Positions 1 through 8,148 of a stretch of DNA of 18,516 nt are shown here, piece by piece. A program made the translations under genes and the position numbers. Origin of the DNA: an uncultured Ruminococcus sp. GTDB lineage: Bacteria > Bacillota_A > Clostridia > RUG12999. How positions within the stretch are numbered: the first letter of the stretch is position 1; the number at the start of each line of letters is the position of its first letter. The notes below the pieces were generated by a model that saw nothing but the letters and a program-made list of their open reading frames with translations, did no database searches and had not been told where the DNA came from. The DNA is taken from positions 1 to 18,516 of the forward strand of contig CACZTG010000108.1 in the NCBI GenBank assembly GCA_902783995.1, in the 5' to 3' direction.

Positions 1-2
1 CG

Positions 3-2618
3 GATTCTTTGCTCGGAGCGGGATATCTTGTTGACGATATATGGACTTCGACAACGTACGACAGTGTTTTAAGACCTTCCGGCTGGGATGTTGACCGCAG
101 CGGCGGCAGACTTAAAACAGCTTCGGGCGCATTCGTTGCCATGGAGGACACCGATGCGGGAAGTCCTGTTTGCATGGAAAAGGTGTTCTCACACAGGGCC
201 GAAAATAATGTAACGGTTGAAACTGCATTTAAGCTTTCGTCAAGCACCGATAAGCTGACCGTTAAGGTCAGCGGCGGTGACAAGGCTGCATTAAAGCTTC
301 TGACAAAAGATTCGTATATTTGTTATGAAGATGAAAATGACACTAACAAAGTACTTGGTTCATGCAGTGCAAATCAGTATATAGGTCTTAAAGCTGTATT
401 TGACATTGTAAATAAAAATGTCGCGATATATATAAACGGTTCGCTTTGCAAGACTGCCTCGTTTAAAGAGGACGCGGCTTACATTGACAGACTGAGCTTT
501 GAAACATCAAGCGAAGGCACAATGACCGCGCAGATAGGCTTTGTTAAAGTATATGAAAATTATATTATAAACGAAAGCTTCCAGACGACTGCGGAAGGCG
601 CTTCTCCGGACGGCTTTGTGACTGAAGGAAACGTTGAGGCTTTTGTTGAAGCGAATGTTTCAAGTAATACCGATAAATACCTTAAGCTCAGCGGAAACGC
701 TTCGGGTTTAAGAGCGGATTTTGAAGGAAAGACAAGTAAGCTTTACGGAGGCTTTAAGTTCTTATTGAAGAATTCCTCAAGCGGCATAAGTGTAAATCTC
801 GGAGACGGCATCACGTTAAATGCGGAAAACGGCATGTTGTACTGTAATAATTCACCTGTATATTCATATACCGAAAACATTTGGTATCAGGCGGATTACG
901 AGATAGATATGCTTAATGACTGCGCGATAATAAAGCTCAACGGAAAGACGTTACTTCCGGGGCTTTCATATGCAGGCTCAAGCAGCTTTAACAGTATTGA
1001 ATTCTCGGCGGCAGGCGAGGTTTGGCTTGACGATATTACGGTATATGACAAGTTTGATGATTATTCAGTTCCCGAAGTCAGAAGTCTTGACGAGGACGAT
1101 TATCTGATAGGCATGCAGACTTACTTTATGTGGCACGAGGGTACTCATTACGGCTGGGATAAAATCACACCGTTCCCCGAGAGGAAACCGTATCTCGGCT
1201 GGTATACGGACGGAAGCCCCGAGGTTTCGGATTGGGAAATCAAATGGATGCTTGAACATGGCATTGATTACGAGATATTCCCGTGGGCACGAAACGAAAC
1301 AAATAAAAACGCGGCAATAAAGAGACCTATTCGTTCCGACGCGCTGCACGACGGATATTTCAACGCGAAAAACAGTGATGAAATGAAATTTGCTCTTATG
1401 TGGTCAATGATAAGCAACAGCACGCTCGGCGGCTCTGCGGATTTCAGAAATAATATTGTACCCTATTGGCTGGAATATTATTTTAATGACCCGAGATATT
1501 TGCTGATAGATAATAAGCCGTTCCTTTCGGTTTACGATTACGGTAATCTTGTCAGCGTTTTAGGCTCCGAAGCTGCAGTAAAAGCGGAATTTGACTACTT
1601 AAGAGACGCTTGTATAAACGCGGGCTTTGACGGTATATATCTGGTTATAATTACCGGTGAGACAGATTCCTCGGAGGAATTTTCAAGGATACAAGGTCTC
1701 GGCGCGGACGCAATATATCCGTACCATTGGTTCTACGGCTCAAATACCGCAAATTATCAGATAGAGAGCATAAGAAGGCAGATTGCAAACAGTCCGACAG
1801 ACGTAATACCTTACGTTTCAATGGGCTGGAATCCGCAACCGTGGCTTGGTATGCCGGGTGAGTTCTGTTCTCTTGAAAATTACGAAACAGCGCTAAGATA
1901 TTCAAAAGAGCGTGTTGACGCTTTGAAGCAATCGGGCGACATAGACCATAAGATGGTTATTGTCGGAAACTGGAACGAATACGGTGAAGGACATTTTGTA
2001 ATGCCTTCAAATGTTGCGGGCTTCGGTTACCTTGATAAAATACGAAAAGTATTTTCGGGAGGCGATGACGTGCATGTTGACGATGTTCCTACAGAAGCTC
2101 AGATTGAGAGCATGGGCTATTTGTATAGGCAGGACAGGATTGGTGAGAGATATATTCCGGAACCTACCGATATAAGTGACTATACAACCGTTCTGAAATC
2201 CTGGGAATTTAACAGTTGGACATCATACAGTGAATGGGAAGCGGGAAGCGTAACAGGTCTGTCGTCGTTCAGTGGTGTATTAAAAGGCACATCTACGGGT
2301 AATGACCCGATAGTAAGGCTTAAAAATGACATCAATCTTGACATTACGGACGCAGACTATGTTAAAATCCGTATGAGGCTCAAAAACAGCGCGTCATGTT
2401 CCGCAAGCATAATGTTTAAAACACAGGATAATCCGGAATGGGGCGGCGGAAAATATGTATCCTTCGGCGTGTATAATGAAGACTATTATGATTATTATGT
2501 ATATATGAAGTCAAACAGCCGTTGGAGCGGTGTGCTTACCAATATAAGAATTGACCCGATGGAATCAAAGGGCACGTTTGAAATAGATTCGATTCAGATA
2601 CTTAAAAAGACAAATTAA
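3..2618 (+). CDS. GH99-like (WbsX-type) multidomain glycan-active protein, 5' truncated by window edge
   Basis: Residues are counted from the TTG at position 9, but the frame is open to the left edge, so the true start and any signal peptide lie outside. The first ~350 residues look like two LamG/jelly-roll beta-sandwich units (about 25-183 and 185-347). Each ends in a strand such as VWLDDITVYD, typical of concanavalin-like domains. Residues ~360-690 resemble the GH99-like/WbsX domain: an opening YLIGMQTYFMWHEG, a GWYTDGSPEVSDWEIKWMLEHGID segment typical of the family start, IDNKPFLSVY in the middle, and the carboxylate-rich WNEYGEGH at 655-662 near its end. Residues ~728-869 form another beta-sandwich ending in IDSIQILK, plausibly carbohydrate-binding. 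GH99 enzymes are endo-acting alpha-mannosidases/mannanases, but WbsX-like members also occur in glycan biosynthesis. The non-catalytic sandwich domains favour a secreted or surface glycan-degrading role here. The exact substrate is unknown. Confidence 0.8.
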   Translation, partial: DSLLGAGYLVDDIWTSTTYDSVLRPSGWDVDRSGGRLKTASGAFVAMEDTDAGSPVCMEKVFSHRAENNVTVETAFKLSSSTDKLTVKVSGGDKAALKLLTKDSYICYEDENDTNKVLGSCSANQYIGLKAVFDIVNKNVAIYINGSLCKTASFKEDAAYIDRLSFETSSEGTMTAQIGFVKVYENYIINESFQTTAEGASPDGFVTEGNVEAFVEANVSSNTDKYLKLSGNASGLRADFEGKTSKLYGGFKFLLKNSSSGISVNLGDGITLNAENGMLYCNNSPVYSYTENIWYQADYEIDMLNDCAIIKLNGKTLLPGLSYAGSSSFNSIEFSAAGEVWLDDITVYDKFDDYSVPEVRSLDEDDYLIGMQTYFMWHEGTHYGWDKITPFPERKPYLGWYTDGSPEVSDWEIKWMLEHGIDYEIFPWARNETNKNAAIKRPIRSDALHDGYFNAKNSDEMKFALMWSMISNSTLGGSADFRNNIVPYWLEYYFNDPRYLLIDNKPFLSVYDYGNLVSVLGSEAAVKAEFDYLRDACINAGFDGIYLVIITGETDSSEEFSRIQGLGADAIYPYHWFYGSNTANYQIESIRRQIANSPTDVIPYVSMGWNPQPWLGMPGEFCSLENYETALRYSKERVDALKQSGDIDHKMVIVGNWNEYGEGHFVMPSNVAGFGYLDKIRKVFSGGDDVHVDDVPTEAQIESMGYLYRQDRIGERYIPEPTDISDYTTVLKSWEFNSWTSYSEWEAGSVTGLSSFSGVLKGTSTGNDPIVRLKNDINLDITDADYVKIRMRLKNSASCSASIMFKTQDNPEWGGGKYVSFGVYNEDYYDYYVYMKSNSRWSGVLTNIRIDPMESKGTFEIDSIQILKKTN

Positions 2619-2647
2619 TAAAGATTTCGGATAATTTCCGAATTATA

Positions 2648-2677
2648 TTGATTTTGCCGAAACAGATATGGTATAAT
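2648..2677 (+). promoter_or_regulatory. Sigma-A promoter of the sugar-acid operon
   Basis: A -35-like TTGATT at 2648-2653 is followed, after an 18-bp spacer, by TATAAT at 2672-2677. The -10 is preceded by TGG, giving an extended -10 box. It lies 33 bp upstream of the ATG of the first operon gene. The position also explains why the in-frame TTG at 2648 is better read as promoter than as a start codon. Confidence 0.7.
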
Positions 2678-2710
2678 TTAGAATATTATAAAAGCGGGAA
2701 GAGGAGAATT

Positions 2711-3526
2711 ATGGAGATAGGCGTACTTATCAAACTAAAAAACTGTAATATGGAAGAAAGCTTCAAAAAGGTAAAAGATATGGGCTTTGGCTGCTGTCAG
2801 CTCTGCGCATGGGATTTTGAATGCTTTACTGACGAAATGGCGGATAGGGTAAATAACGCTTGCAGGGAGTATGATATTAAAATATCAACCTTTTGGTGTG
2901 GCTGGAGCGGACCTCGTATATGGGATTTTTATGACGGACCGCTTACGCTCGGATTGGTTCCCTCCGAATACCGCTATGAGAGAATGAGGGATTTAATCAA
3001 AGGCTCGGATTTCGCAAAAAAGCTCGGCGTCGCAAATGTGGCAACGCATATGGGTTTTTTGCCGGAACAGCCGTTCAGCGCCGAGTACAGAGAGGTTGTC
3101 AGCGCTATAAGGTATGTTGCGGAGTACTGTAAGGAGAACGGACAATATCTTTTGTTTGAAACAGGTCAGGAAACGCCGGTAACCTTACTCAGAACGATTG
3201 AAGATGTCGGCACAGGCAATCTCGGAATTAATCTTGACCCCGCAAACCTTATCCTGTATGGAAAAGCGAATCCCATAGACGCGCTTGACGTGTTTGGTAA
3301 GTATGTCCGTGATATTCACGCAAAAGACGGATGTTACCCGACCGACGGTAAAAACCTCGGTCGGGAGACACCACTCGGAGAGGGCAAAGTGAATATTCCC
3401 GCCTTTATAAAAAAGCTAAAGGAAACAGGGTATGACGGTACGCTTATAATTGAGCGTGAAATCAGCGGTGAAAAGCAAATCAGCGATATTATAGCCGCAA
3501 AAAAATTATTGGAGGAGTATATATGA
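2711..3526 (+). CDS. Sugar phosphate isomerase/epimerase family TIM-barrel protein
   Basis: 271 residues from the ATG at 2711, chosen because GAGGAG ends five bases before it and because longer in-frame starts fall in the promoter. The fold is the AP_endonuc_2 / xylose isomerase-like TIM barrel (IolE, hydroxypyruvate isomerase, tagatose and keto-sugar epimerases). Metal-site candidates sit where the family has them: E150 (LLFETGQE), D176 (INLDPANL), H203 (DIHAKDG) and E248/E250 (IIERE), and PLGEGKVN precedes the last strand. Such enzymes isomerise or epimerise (keto-)sugars, dehydrate inosose, or cleave 3-keto-glycosides, with a divalent metal, in the cytosol. It is the first gene of the operon and overlaps the next gene by 4 bp (ATGA), which suggests translational coupling with that dehydrogenase. 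IolE-like 2-keto-inositol dehydratase is an alternative, but no IolD or IolB is present. Confidence 0.85.
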   Translation: MEIGVLIKLKNCNMEESFKKVKDMGFGCCQLCAWDFECFTDEMADRVNNACREYDIKISTFWCGWSGPRIWDFYDGPLTLGLVPSEYRYERMRDLIKGSDFAKKLGVANVATHMGFLPEQPFSAEYREVVSAIRYVAEYCKENGQYLLFETGQETPVTLLRTIEDVGTGNLGINLDPANLILYGKANPIDALDVFGKYVRDIHAKDGCYPTDGKNLGRETPLGEGKVNIPAFIKKLKETGYDGTLIIEREISGEKQISDIIAAKKLLEEYI

Positions 3527-4491
3527 TTAAAGTTGCCTTAATAGGAATAGGAACAATGGGATTTGTGCATTTTAACGCTTATAAATCCGTTAAAAACGCG
3601 AAGGTTACGGCGGTTGCGGATGTAAGGACAGATATGGCAAGAGAAAAGGTGAAGGGCTGTGACGTTAATGTTTATTCTACCTTAGATGAGCTTCTTGAAA
3701 ATGAGAATCCCGATATGATTGACATTTGCACTCCGAGTTATCTTCACGCGGAAATGGTAATTAAAGCCGCAAGCAAGGGAAAGCATATTCTTTGTGAAAA
3801 GCCGATGAGCATTAAGAGTGACAGTACGGCAGATATGATTGCGGCAATAGAAAAATCCGGCAAGCTTTATATGACGGCTCAGGTGGTACGCTTTATGTCG
3901 CCTTACATTTATCTTAAAAAGGTAATAGACGAAAAAGAACTCGGAAACCCTGTTCGTTTTGAAATGAGGCGTATTTCTCATATTCCCGAAAAAAGCTGGG
4001 AGCATTGGATGAAGGATACGGAAAAGAGCGGCGGAACACCTATTGATTTAACAATTCATGATATTGATTTTATACAGTACGCTTTAGGTGAGCCGAAAGA
4101 CGTATCGGCAGTATATTATAAACTGAAAAATGAGAACGATCATATTACATCTGTGCTTACGTATGACGGGTTTTCCGTAACCGTAAGTGCCGGCTGGTTT
4201 AAGTGCGATATTCCTTTCAGAGCTGAATATCTGGCGATATTTGAAAACGGATATATTGAGTATAAAAATGATATAATTACAAAAAACGGTGAACCTGTGG
4301 ATATTGAAAAGGGCAATGTCGTAAACGATTCCGATTTTAACGCGACAGGCTCCGACGGCTATACGGAAGAAATAGCTTATTTTGTTAATTGCGTAGAGAA
4401 TAACATAAAGCCAAAGGTTGTAACACCCGAAAGCTCGGAGAAAAGCGTAAAGCTTATTGAGAGAATACTTGAAAAGGCAATTGTAATCTGA
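3523..4491 (+). CDS. Gfo/Idh/MocA family NAD(P)-dependent sugar dehydrogenase
   Basis: 322 residues. The N-terminal Rossmann fold carries GIGTMG at 8-13, and the family nucleotide/substrate motif EKP is at 92-94. The C-terminal alpha/beta domain has GGTPIDLTIHDID (171-183), in which D175 and H179 correspond to the usual catalytic positions. Family members oxidise secondary hydroxyls of sugars, inositols, amino-sugars or glycosides, commonly at C1, C2 or C3. The start is fixed by the ATGA overlap with the upstream TIM barrel, and AGGAG lies just before it. The pairing of a Gfo/Idh protein with an AP_endonuc_2 TIM barrel is seen in inositol catabolism and in 3-keto-glycoside processing, so this enzyme may make the keto-sugar that its partner uses (inference). 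The C-terminus (SVKLIERILEKAIVI) looks complete for the family. Confidence 0.87.
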   Translation: MIKVALIGIGTMGFVHFNAYKSVKNAKVTAVADVRTDMAREKVKGCDVNVYSTLDELLENENPDMIDICTPSYLHAEMVIKAASKGKHILCEKPMSIKSDSTADMIAAIEKSGKLYMTAQVVRFMSPYIYLKKVIDEKELGNPVRFEMRRISHIPEKSWEHWMKDTEKSGGTPIDLTIHDIDFIQYALGEPKDVSAVYYKLKNENDHITSVLTYDGFSVTVSAGWFKCDIPFRAEYLAIFENGYIEYKNDIITKNGEPVDIEKGNVVNDSDFNATGSDGYTEEIAYFVNCVENNIKPKVVTPESSEKSVKLIERILEKAIVI

Positions 4492-4594
4492 ATTAAAATC
4501 GGAAACGCCATTTGTTATAGCGGAAAAATCTGCGGCATATCTTGGCGCTTCCGATACTGTTGATTATGTTAAAAGAGAGGATAGTCAGAAATAA
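4487..4594 (+). pseudogene. Orphan C-terminal coding fragment between the dehydrogenase and dapA-like genes
   Basis: The 104-bp gap between two operon genes is open in the frame beginning at 4487 (after a TAA at 4484) and ends in TAA at 4592-4594, one base before the ATG of the next gene. It encodes 35 residues with no start codon, including TPFVIAEK and AAYLGASDTVDYVKRED, a composition typical of real protein. It looks like the tail of a lost gene that once ended immediately upstream of the DapA-family gene. The segment faintly resembles the LGAD-VIDY-KED strand of zinc/quinone alcohol dehydrogenases, but it is too short to assign. A chance open frame in a short gap remains possible. Confidence 0.4.
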
Positions 4595-4595
4595 A

Positions 4596-5513
4596 ATGGA
4601 AAAATTATTTAAAGGTACATACGGAATAGTTCTTACGCCGTTTAAGGATAACGGAGAAGTCGATTATAATCTTCTCGAAAAATATGTCTCTCTTGTTTCG
4701 GAGTCAAAGCATATAAACGGTCTTGTTCTGTGCGGTTCGACAGGTGAGTTTTCACGTCTTTCGTTTGATGAAAATATTGAAATTATGAAAAGAACGGGAA
4801 GCATTATAAAATCGGAGGATAAGCAGTTTGTATGCGGAGCGACGGCGGGAGATACCTATGAAGCGCAGAAGTATATAGAAAAAATAAACGAAATGGAGGC
4901 GGACGGCATTTTGCTTGCGCCGCCCTATTATTTTACTCTGTCGGAGGAGGAAATCCTTGCGCATTACGAAACGATTTTGAAGTTCAACAACAATAAAACA
5001 CCGGTTGTGGGATATAACATACCGCAGTGTACAAATCCCGTATCGATAAGGGTGTTTGAGCGTCTGCTTGATTACGAATGTGTAAAGGGCTATAAAAACA
5101 GCTGGAACGATATGCAGGAAATAACGACAGAAATCTCGATAAGGAATGCGAAAAGACCGGACGTATCAATGCTGACGGGGCTTGACGCCTGCCTTTACGG
5201 TACGCTTGCGCTCGGCGGTGATGGGCTGTTTACGGCAATTACATATCTTATGCCGAGGGTTATGAATTACATATATGAAATGTTTTATACCGATAAGGAA
5301 AGAGCCTTTAAATGTCAGTGCGAGTTAATCAAGCTCATTGACGTTGTAAACCGCTTTACCTTCCCGTTCGGTTACAGAGTTTTAAGCGAAGCGTTAGGTA
5401 TGCCGCTCGGATACGGCAGAGAGGCAATACCGGTATTCAGCGGTGCAAAACGCGCGCAGGAAGAAATGTATATTATATATAAAAATATTATAAGCATTAT
5501 TGGAGGGTTTTAA
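4596..5513 (+). CDS. DapA-family class I aldolase/dehydratase (first paralog)
   Basis: 305 residues from the ATG at 4596 (MEKLFKGTYGIVLTPF, the canonical DapA N-terminus). Upstream in-frame starts give an un-DapA-like leader. Key residues are present: GSTGE at 47-51 (keto-acid carboxylate loop), the catalytic tyrosine Y140 in VGYNIP, and the Schiff-base lysine K167 in GYKNSWND. The family includes dihydrodipicolinate synthase, N-acetylneuraminate lyase, 2-keto-3-deoxygluconate aldolase and keto-deoxy sugar-acid dehydratases. Next to a sugar-acid dehydratase, a 2-keto-3-deoxy-aldonate aldolase releasing pyruvate plus an aldehyde is the best guess; lysine biosynthesis is unlikely in this context. 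The nearest purine-rich site (AGAGAGG, 4574-4580) is 15 bases from the ATG, unusually far, so translation may depend on coupling to upstream translation. The next gene starts right after the stop codon. Confidence 0.88.
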   Translation: MEKLFKGTYGIVLTPFKDNGEVDYNLLEKYVSLVSESKHINGLVLCGSTGEFSRLSFDENIEIMKRTGSIIKSEDKQFVCGATAGDTYEAQKYIEKINEMEADGILLAPPYYFTLSEEEILAHYETILKFNNNKTPVVGYNIPQCTNPVSIRVFERLLDYECVKGYKNSWNDMQEITTEISIRNAKRPDVSMLTGLDACLYGTLALGGDGLFTAITYLMPRVMNYIYEMFYTDKERAFKCQCELIKLIDVVNRFTFPFGYRVLSEALGMPLGYGREAIPVFSGAKRAQEEMYIIYKNIISIIGGF

Positions 5514-6677
5514 ATGAAAATTACAAAGGTTGAGCCGATTTTACTTTCTTATGAATATAAGCCCGATGAGCAGTGGGGCTGGTCCGGCGGAGAAGTAAAG
5601 GTATGGCACACATCGCTTGTAAGAGTATGGACAGACGAGGGGCTTTACGGTCTCGGAGAAATGGGAACGGGACATTATATTCCCGAAGCGGCAAAGGCGA
5701 TATGTGAGTTTTTGGCAAAAACGCTTGTGGGACAGGACCCGTTTAATATAAGCGTTTTGTTTGACAGAATGTACAAGCTTGGCGCGAACTGGGGAAGACG
5801 AGGCATTGCGATGGGCGTAATCAGCGGTATTGAAAACGCGCTCTGGGATTTAAAGGGCAAAGCACTCGGCGTTCCCGTATATTCGCTCCTCGGCGGCAAG
5901 TTCAGGGATTCAATACGTACATACGCGAGCGGTGGTATGGAGCAGCCTATTGATTCACTAATAAAAGAAGTTGAAAGCTACCTTGAAAGAGGCTTTACAG
6001 CAGTAAAGATAAGAGGCGGATATGACGCAAAGCGTGACGTTGAAAAGGTAAAATCCATAAGACAGGCGCTCGGCTATGATTTTGACCTTGCGATAGACTG
6101 CGGACAGGGCTATGTGCCTTTCGCGTGGTCCGCGAAGGAAGCGGTACAGGTCGTAAAATACCTTGAAGAATACAGGCTTATGTTTATTGAGGAGCCTTGC
6201 AGAACGGACGAGCTTTCCGTATATGCCGAGGTTAAAGCGGCAAGCGGAGCAACGCCTATTGCCGGCGGAGAAAACGGCTGCTCGATATTTGAATATAAGG
6301 CACTCATAGATAATAAATGTGTGGATATAATCCAGCCCGACGTAACTCACGCGGGAGGTCTCGGCGAAGTTAAAAGAGCGGCTGATTACGCGGCGTTAAA
6401 CGGTATAACGGTTGCGCCTCACGTGTTCAGGTCGGGAGCTTCCTTTGCCGCGCATCTTCATCTTTTGTGCTCGATACCGAACGCTCTTATCTGCGAATTT
6501 CAGCAGGTGGCAAATCCGCTTCGTGAGGAGCTTTTAAATAACCCGATAGTAATAAAGGACGGCAAAATATCCGTTCCGAATGACGCCGGACTCGGTATTC
6601 ACTTAACCGACGATATAATAAAGAAATACCCGTATAAGCCGGGAACGGAACAGAGATTTAAGGTGGAGAGCGTATGA
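5514..6677 (+). CDS. Enolase-superfamily (mandelate racemase group) sugar-acid dehydratase
   Basis: 387 residues, directly abutting the previous gene, with GGAGGG seven bases upstream of the ATG. It has the enolase N-terminal lid domain (with WDLKGKALGVPVYSLLGG at 111-128) followed by the TIM barrel. Mandelate-racemase-group residues are visible: K165-x-R167 (AVKIRGG), metal ligands D195 (LAIDCGQG), E226 (FIEEP) and E253 (GGEN), the His/Asp dyad H303 (VAPHVF) with D276 (QPDVTHAGG), and E328 (CEFQQ). This set fits acid-sugar dehydratases such as galactonate, gluconate, fuconate, rhamnonate or arabinonate dehydratases, which abstract the proton alpha to the carboxylate and yield 2-keto-3-deoxy acids. 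The KxR in place of KxK is one clue to the subgroup. It is the central enzyme of the operon's proposed oxidative route. The exact sugar acid is not decidable by eye. It overlaps the next gene by 4 bp. Confidence 0.88.
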   Translation: MKITKVEPILLSYEYKPDEQWGWSGGEVKVWHTSLVRVWTDEGLYGLGEMGTGHYIPEAAKAICEFLAKTLVGQDPFNISVLFDRMYKLGANWGRRGIAMGVISGIENALWDLKGKALGVPVYSLLGGKFRDSIRTYASGGMEQPIDSLIKEVESYLERGFTAVKIRGGYDAKRDVEKVKSIRQALGYDFDLAIDCGQGYVPFAWSAKEAVQVVKYLEEYRLMFIEEPCRTDELSVYAEVKAASGATPIAGGENGCSIFEYKALIDNKCVDIIQPDVTHAGGLGEVKRAADYAALNGITVAPHVFRSGASFAAHLHLLCSIPNALICEFQQVANPLREELLNNPIVIKDGKISVPNDAGLGIHLTDDIIKKYPYKPGTEQRFKVESV

Positions 6678-7372
6678 GTTATAATATTACTATACTTAAA
6701 ACTGCCCATATAGACTGCGCAAACAGCGTAATTTATAAGGGCGGGGATTTTAACGAAACAACAACAATAGGCTGTCATGCTTTTTTGCTGAATAAGGGCG
6801 GCGAATATTACCTTATAGATACAGGTATTGAGGATATTAAAACCGCCAATACCACAAAGTCAAGCGTTGACGATTGGAAAAGAAGCGCAGAGGAGCATAG
6901 CGTAAAGGAGAATTTAGAGCTTCTTAAAGTGCCTTGTGACAAAATATCAAAGGTATTTTTTACGCATGCTCATTACGACCATATTTCGGGAGTATGCCAT
7001 TTTAAAAACGCCGTTTTTTATATGACAAAAACGGAATACGCTGAGCTTTATTCGGAGGACAACAGAAATAAAAAAGTTTTAAAAGATGCAAAGGAGTTTT
7101 TAAAGGACAAAGAGCTTGTTCTCTTTGATGACGAGCTTACCGTGGACGATATTAAATTAAAACTTCGTGGCGGTCATACAAAAGGAAGTATGTCGGTTGA
7201 GCTTGACGGAAAAATCTTTGTCGGAGATACAATATTTGTTCACGACAACCTTAAAAGAAAAATTCCGGCAGGCTATACCGCCGACCGTGAAGCTTCGGAC
7301 AGGCTGCTTGACGAATATCTTTCGTATGATAAGCAGCTTATAACAAGTCACGATTTTAATGAGGTGGTTTAA
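6674..7372 (+). CDS. MBL-fold metallo-hydrolase, candidate sugar lactonase
   Basis: 232 residues, starting in an ATGA overlap with the dehydratase. The metallo-beta-lactamase signature THAHYDH gives H98, H100, D102 and H103. Further metal ligands fit H168 (GGHTKGS), D185 (FVGDTIF) and H226 (TSHDF), so the dinuclear zinc site appears complete. The size and the early LIDTG strand (47-51) resemble the AHL-lactonase/glyoxalase II-like branch of the superfamily. Family members hydrolyse lactones, thioesters, phosphodiesters and beta-lactams. The operon otherwise lacks a recognised lactonase (no SMP-30/gluconolactonase or amidohydrolase-type lactonase), and the gene is coupled to an acid-sugar dehydratase. 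It is therefore inferred to open the sugar lactone made by a dehydrogenase of the operon. No signal peptide is apparent. Confidence 0.82.
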   Translation: MSYNITILKTAHIDCANSVIYKGGDFNETTTIGCHAFLLNKGGEYYLIDTGIEDIKTANTTKSSVDDWKRSAEEHSVKENLELLKVPCDKISKVFFTHAHYDHISGVCHFKNAVFYMTKTEYAELYSEDNRNKKVLKDAKEFLKDKELVLFDDELTVDDIKLKLRGGHTKGSMSVELDGKIFVGDTIFVHDNLKRKIPAGYTADREASDRLLDEYLSYDKQLITSHDFNEVV

Positions 7373-8131
7373 ATGTTTGATTTGAAAGGGAAAAAGGCGC
7401 TTGTTACAGGCTCAAGCCGCGGCATAGGACGAGCTGTTGCAATGGGACTGTCAGAAGCCGGTGCGGAGGTTGTTCTCCACGGAAGACGTGAAAGCGAAGC
7501 CCTGAATGATACATATGAGACAATTATCAAAGAAGGCGGAAAAGCGCATAAAATAACAGCAGATACGTCTGCGCCTGATGAAATAAAAGCTATGTTTGAG
7601 AAAATAGCGGAAAAGTTTAAATACGTTGATATTATGGTAAATAATGCCGCAGTACTTACAAGAAAGCCTTTTCTGGAGCTTGAAACAGAGGAATGGAACA
7701 AGCTTATGGAAACAAACGCAAGGGGTTATTTCCTTTGCGGACAAGAAGCCGCAAGGCTTATGAAGGAAAACGGTATAAAGGGAAGAATAATAAATATTTC
7801 ATCAATATCGCAGTTTGAGGCGGCGGTCGGAAGGACGCATTACTGCGCATCAAAGGGAGCGATAGGAATGCTTACAAAGGGTATGGCGCTTGAGCTTGCG
7901 CCGTACGGAATAACCGCAAATGCTGTGCTTCCGGGAAGCATACATACCGATTTTAACAATGATGTATTAAGCGATAAGGATTTTTATAAAAAATGCGTAG
8001 AGGGAATACCGCTCGGAAGGCTCGGAAAACCCGAGGATATAGCGCCTGCGGTCGTTATGCTGGCAAGCGATGAGGCGTCGTATATAAGCGGAGCGGAAAT
8101 AGTTGTTGACGGCGCTAAGACAGTATTTTAA
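7373..8131 (+). CDS. SDR-family NAD(P)-dependent dehydrogenase (FabG / gluconate 5-dehydrogenase-like)
   Basis: 252 residues, a typical classical SDR length. The ATG follows the previous stop codon with no gap. The cofactor motif TGSSRGIG is at 12-19, NNAA at 90-93, and the catalytic triad is S144, Y157 and K161 (YCASK), with N115 (ETNARG) completing the tetrad. The C-terminal GRLGKPEDIAPAVVMLASDEASYISGAEIVVDG block is standard for sugar or keto-acyl SDRs. In operons with aldonate dehydratases, such SDRs act as sugar 1-dehydrogenases (fucose, galactose), as gluconate 5-dehydrogenases (IdnO-type), or as 2-keto-3-deoxy-acid dehydrogenases. FabG activity in fatty acid synthesis is less likely because no other fab gene is present. 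HGRRE after the second strand may bear on NADPH versus NADH preference. Confidence 0.88.
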   Translation: MFDLKGKKALVTGSSRGIGRAVAMGLSEAGAEVVLHGRRESEALNDTYETIIKEGGKAHKITADTSAPDEIKAMFEKIAEKFKYVDIMVNNAAVLTRKPFLELETEEWNKLMETNARGYFLCGQEAARLMKENGIKGRIINISSISQFEAAVGRTHYCASKGAIGMLTKGMALELAPYGITANAVLPGSIHTDFNNDVLSDKDFYKKCVEGIPLGRLGKPEDIAPAVVMLASDEASYISGAEIVVDGAKTVF

Positions 8132-8148
8132 AAAGGAGCTGAAAAGGT

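Noticed and set aside
2626..2643. Hairpin TTCGGA...TCCGAA as terminator of the GH99-like gene
   Set aside because: The stem is only 6 bp and no T-run follows; kept out as a terminator call.
2648..2710. N-terminal extension of the first TIM-barrel gene from the TTG at 2648
   Set aside because: The TTG is the -35 box of a good promoter, the extension is not family-like, and GAGGAG precisely precedes the ATG at 2711.
5958..6350. Antisense 130-codon open frame inside the dehydratase gene
   Set aside because: A shadow of the real gene: no ribosome site, no family-like motifs, and the plus-strand frame carries all catalytic residues.
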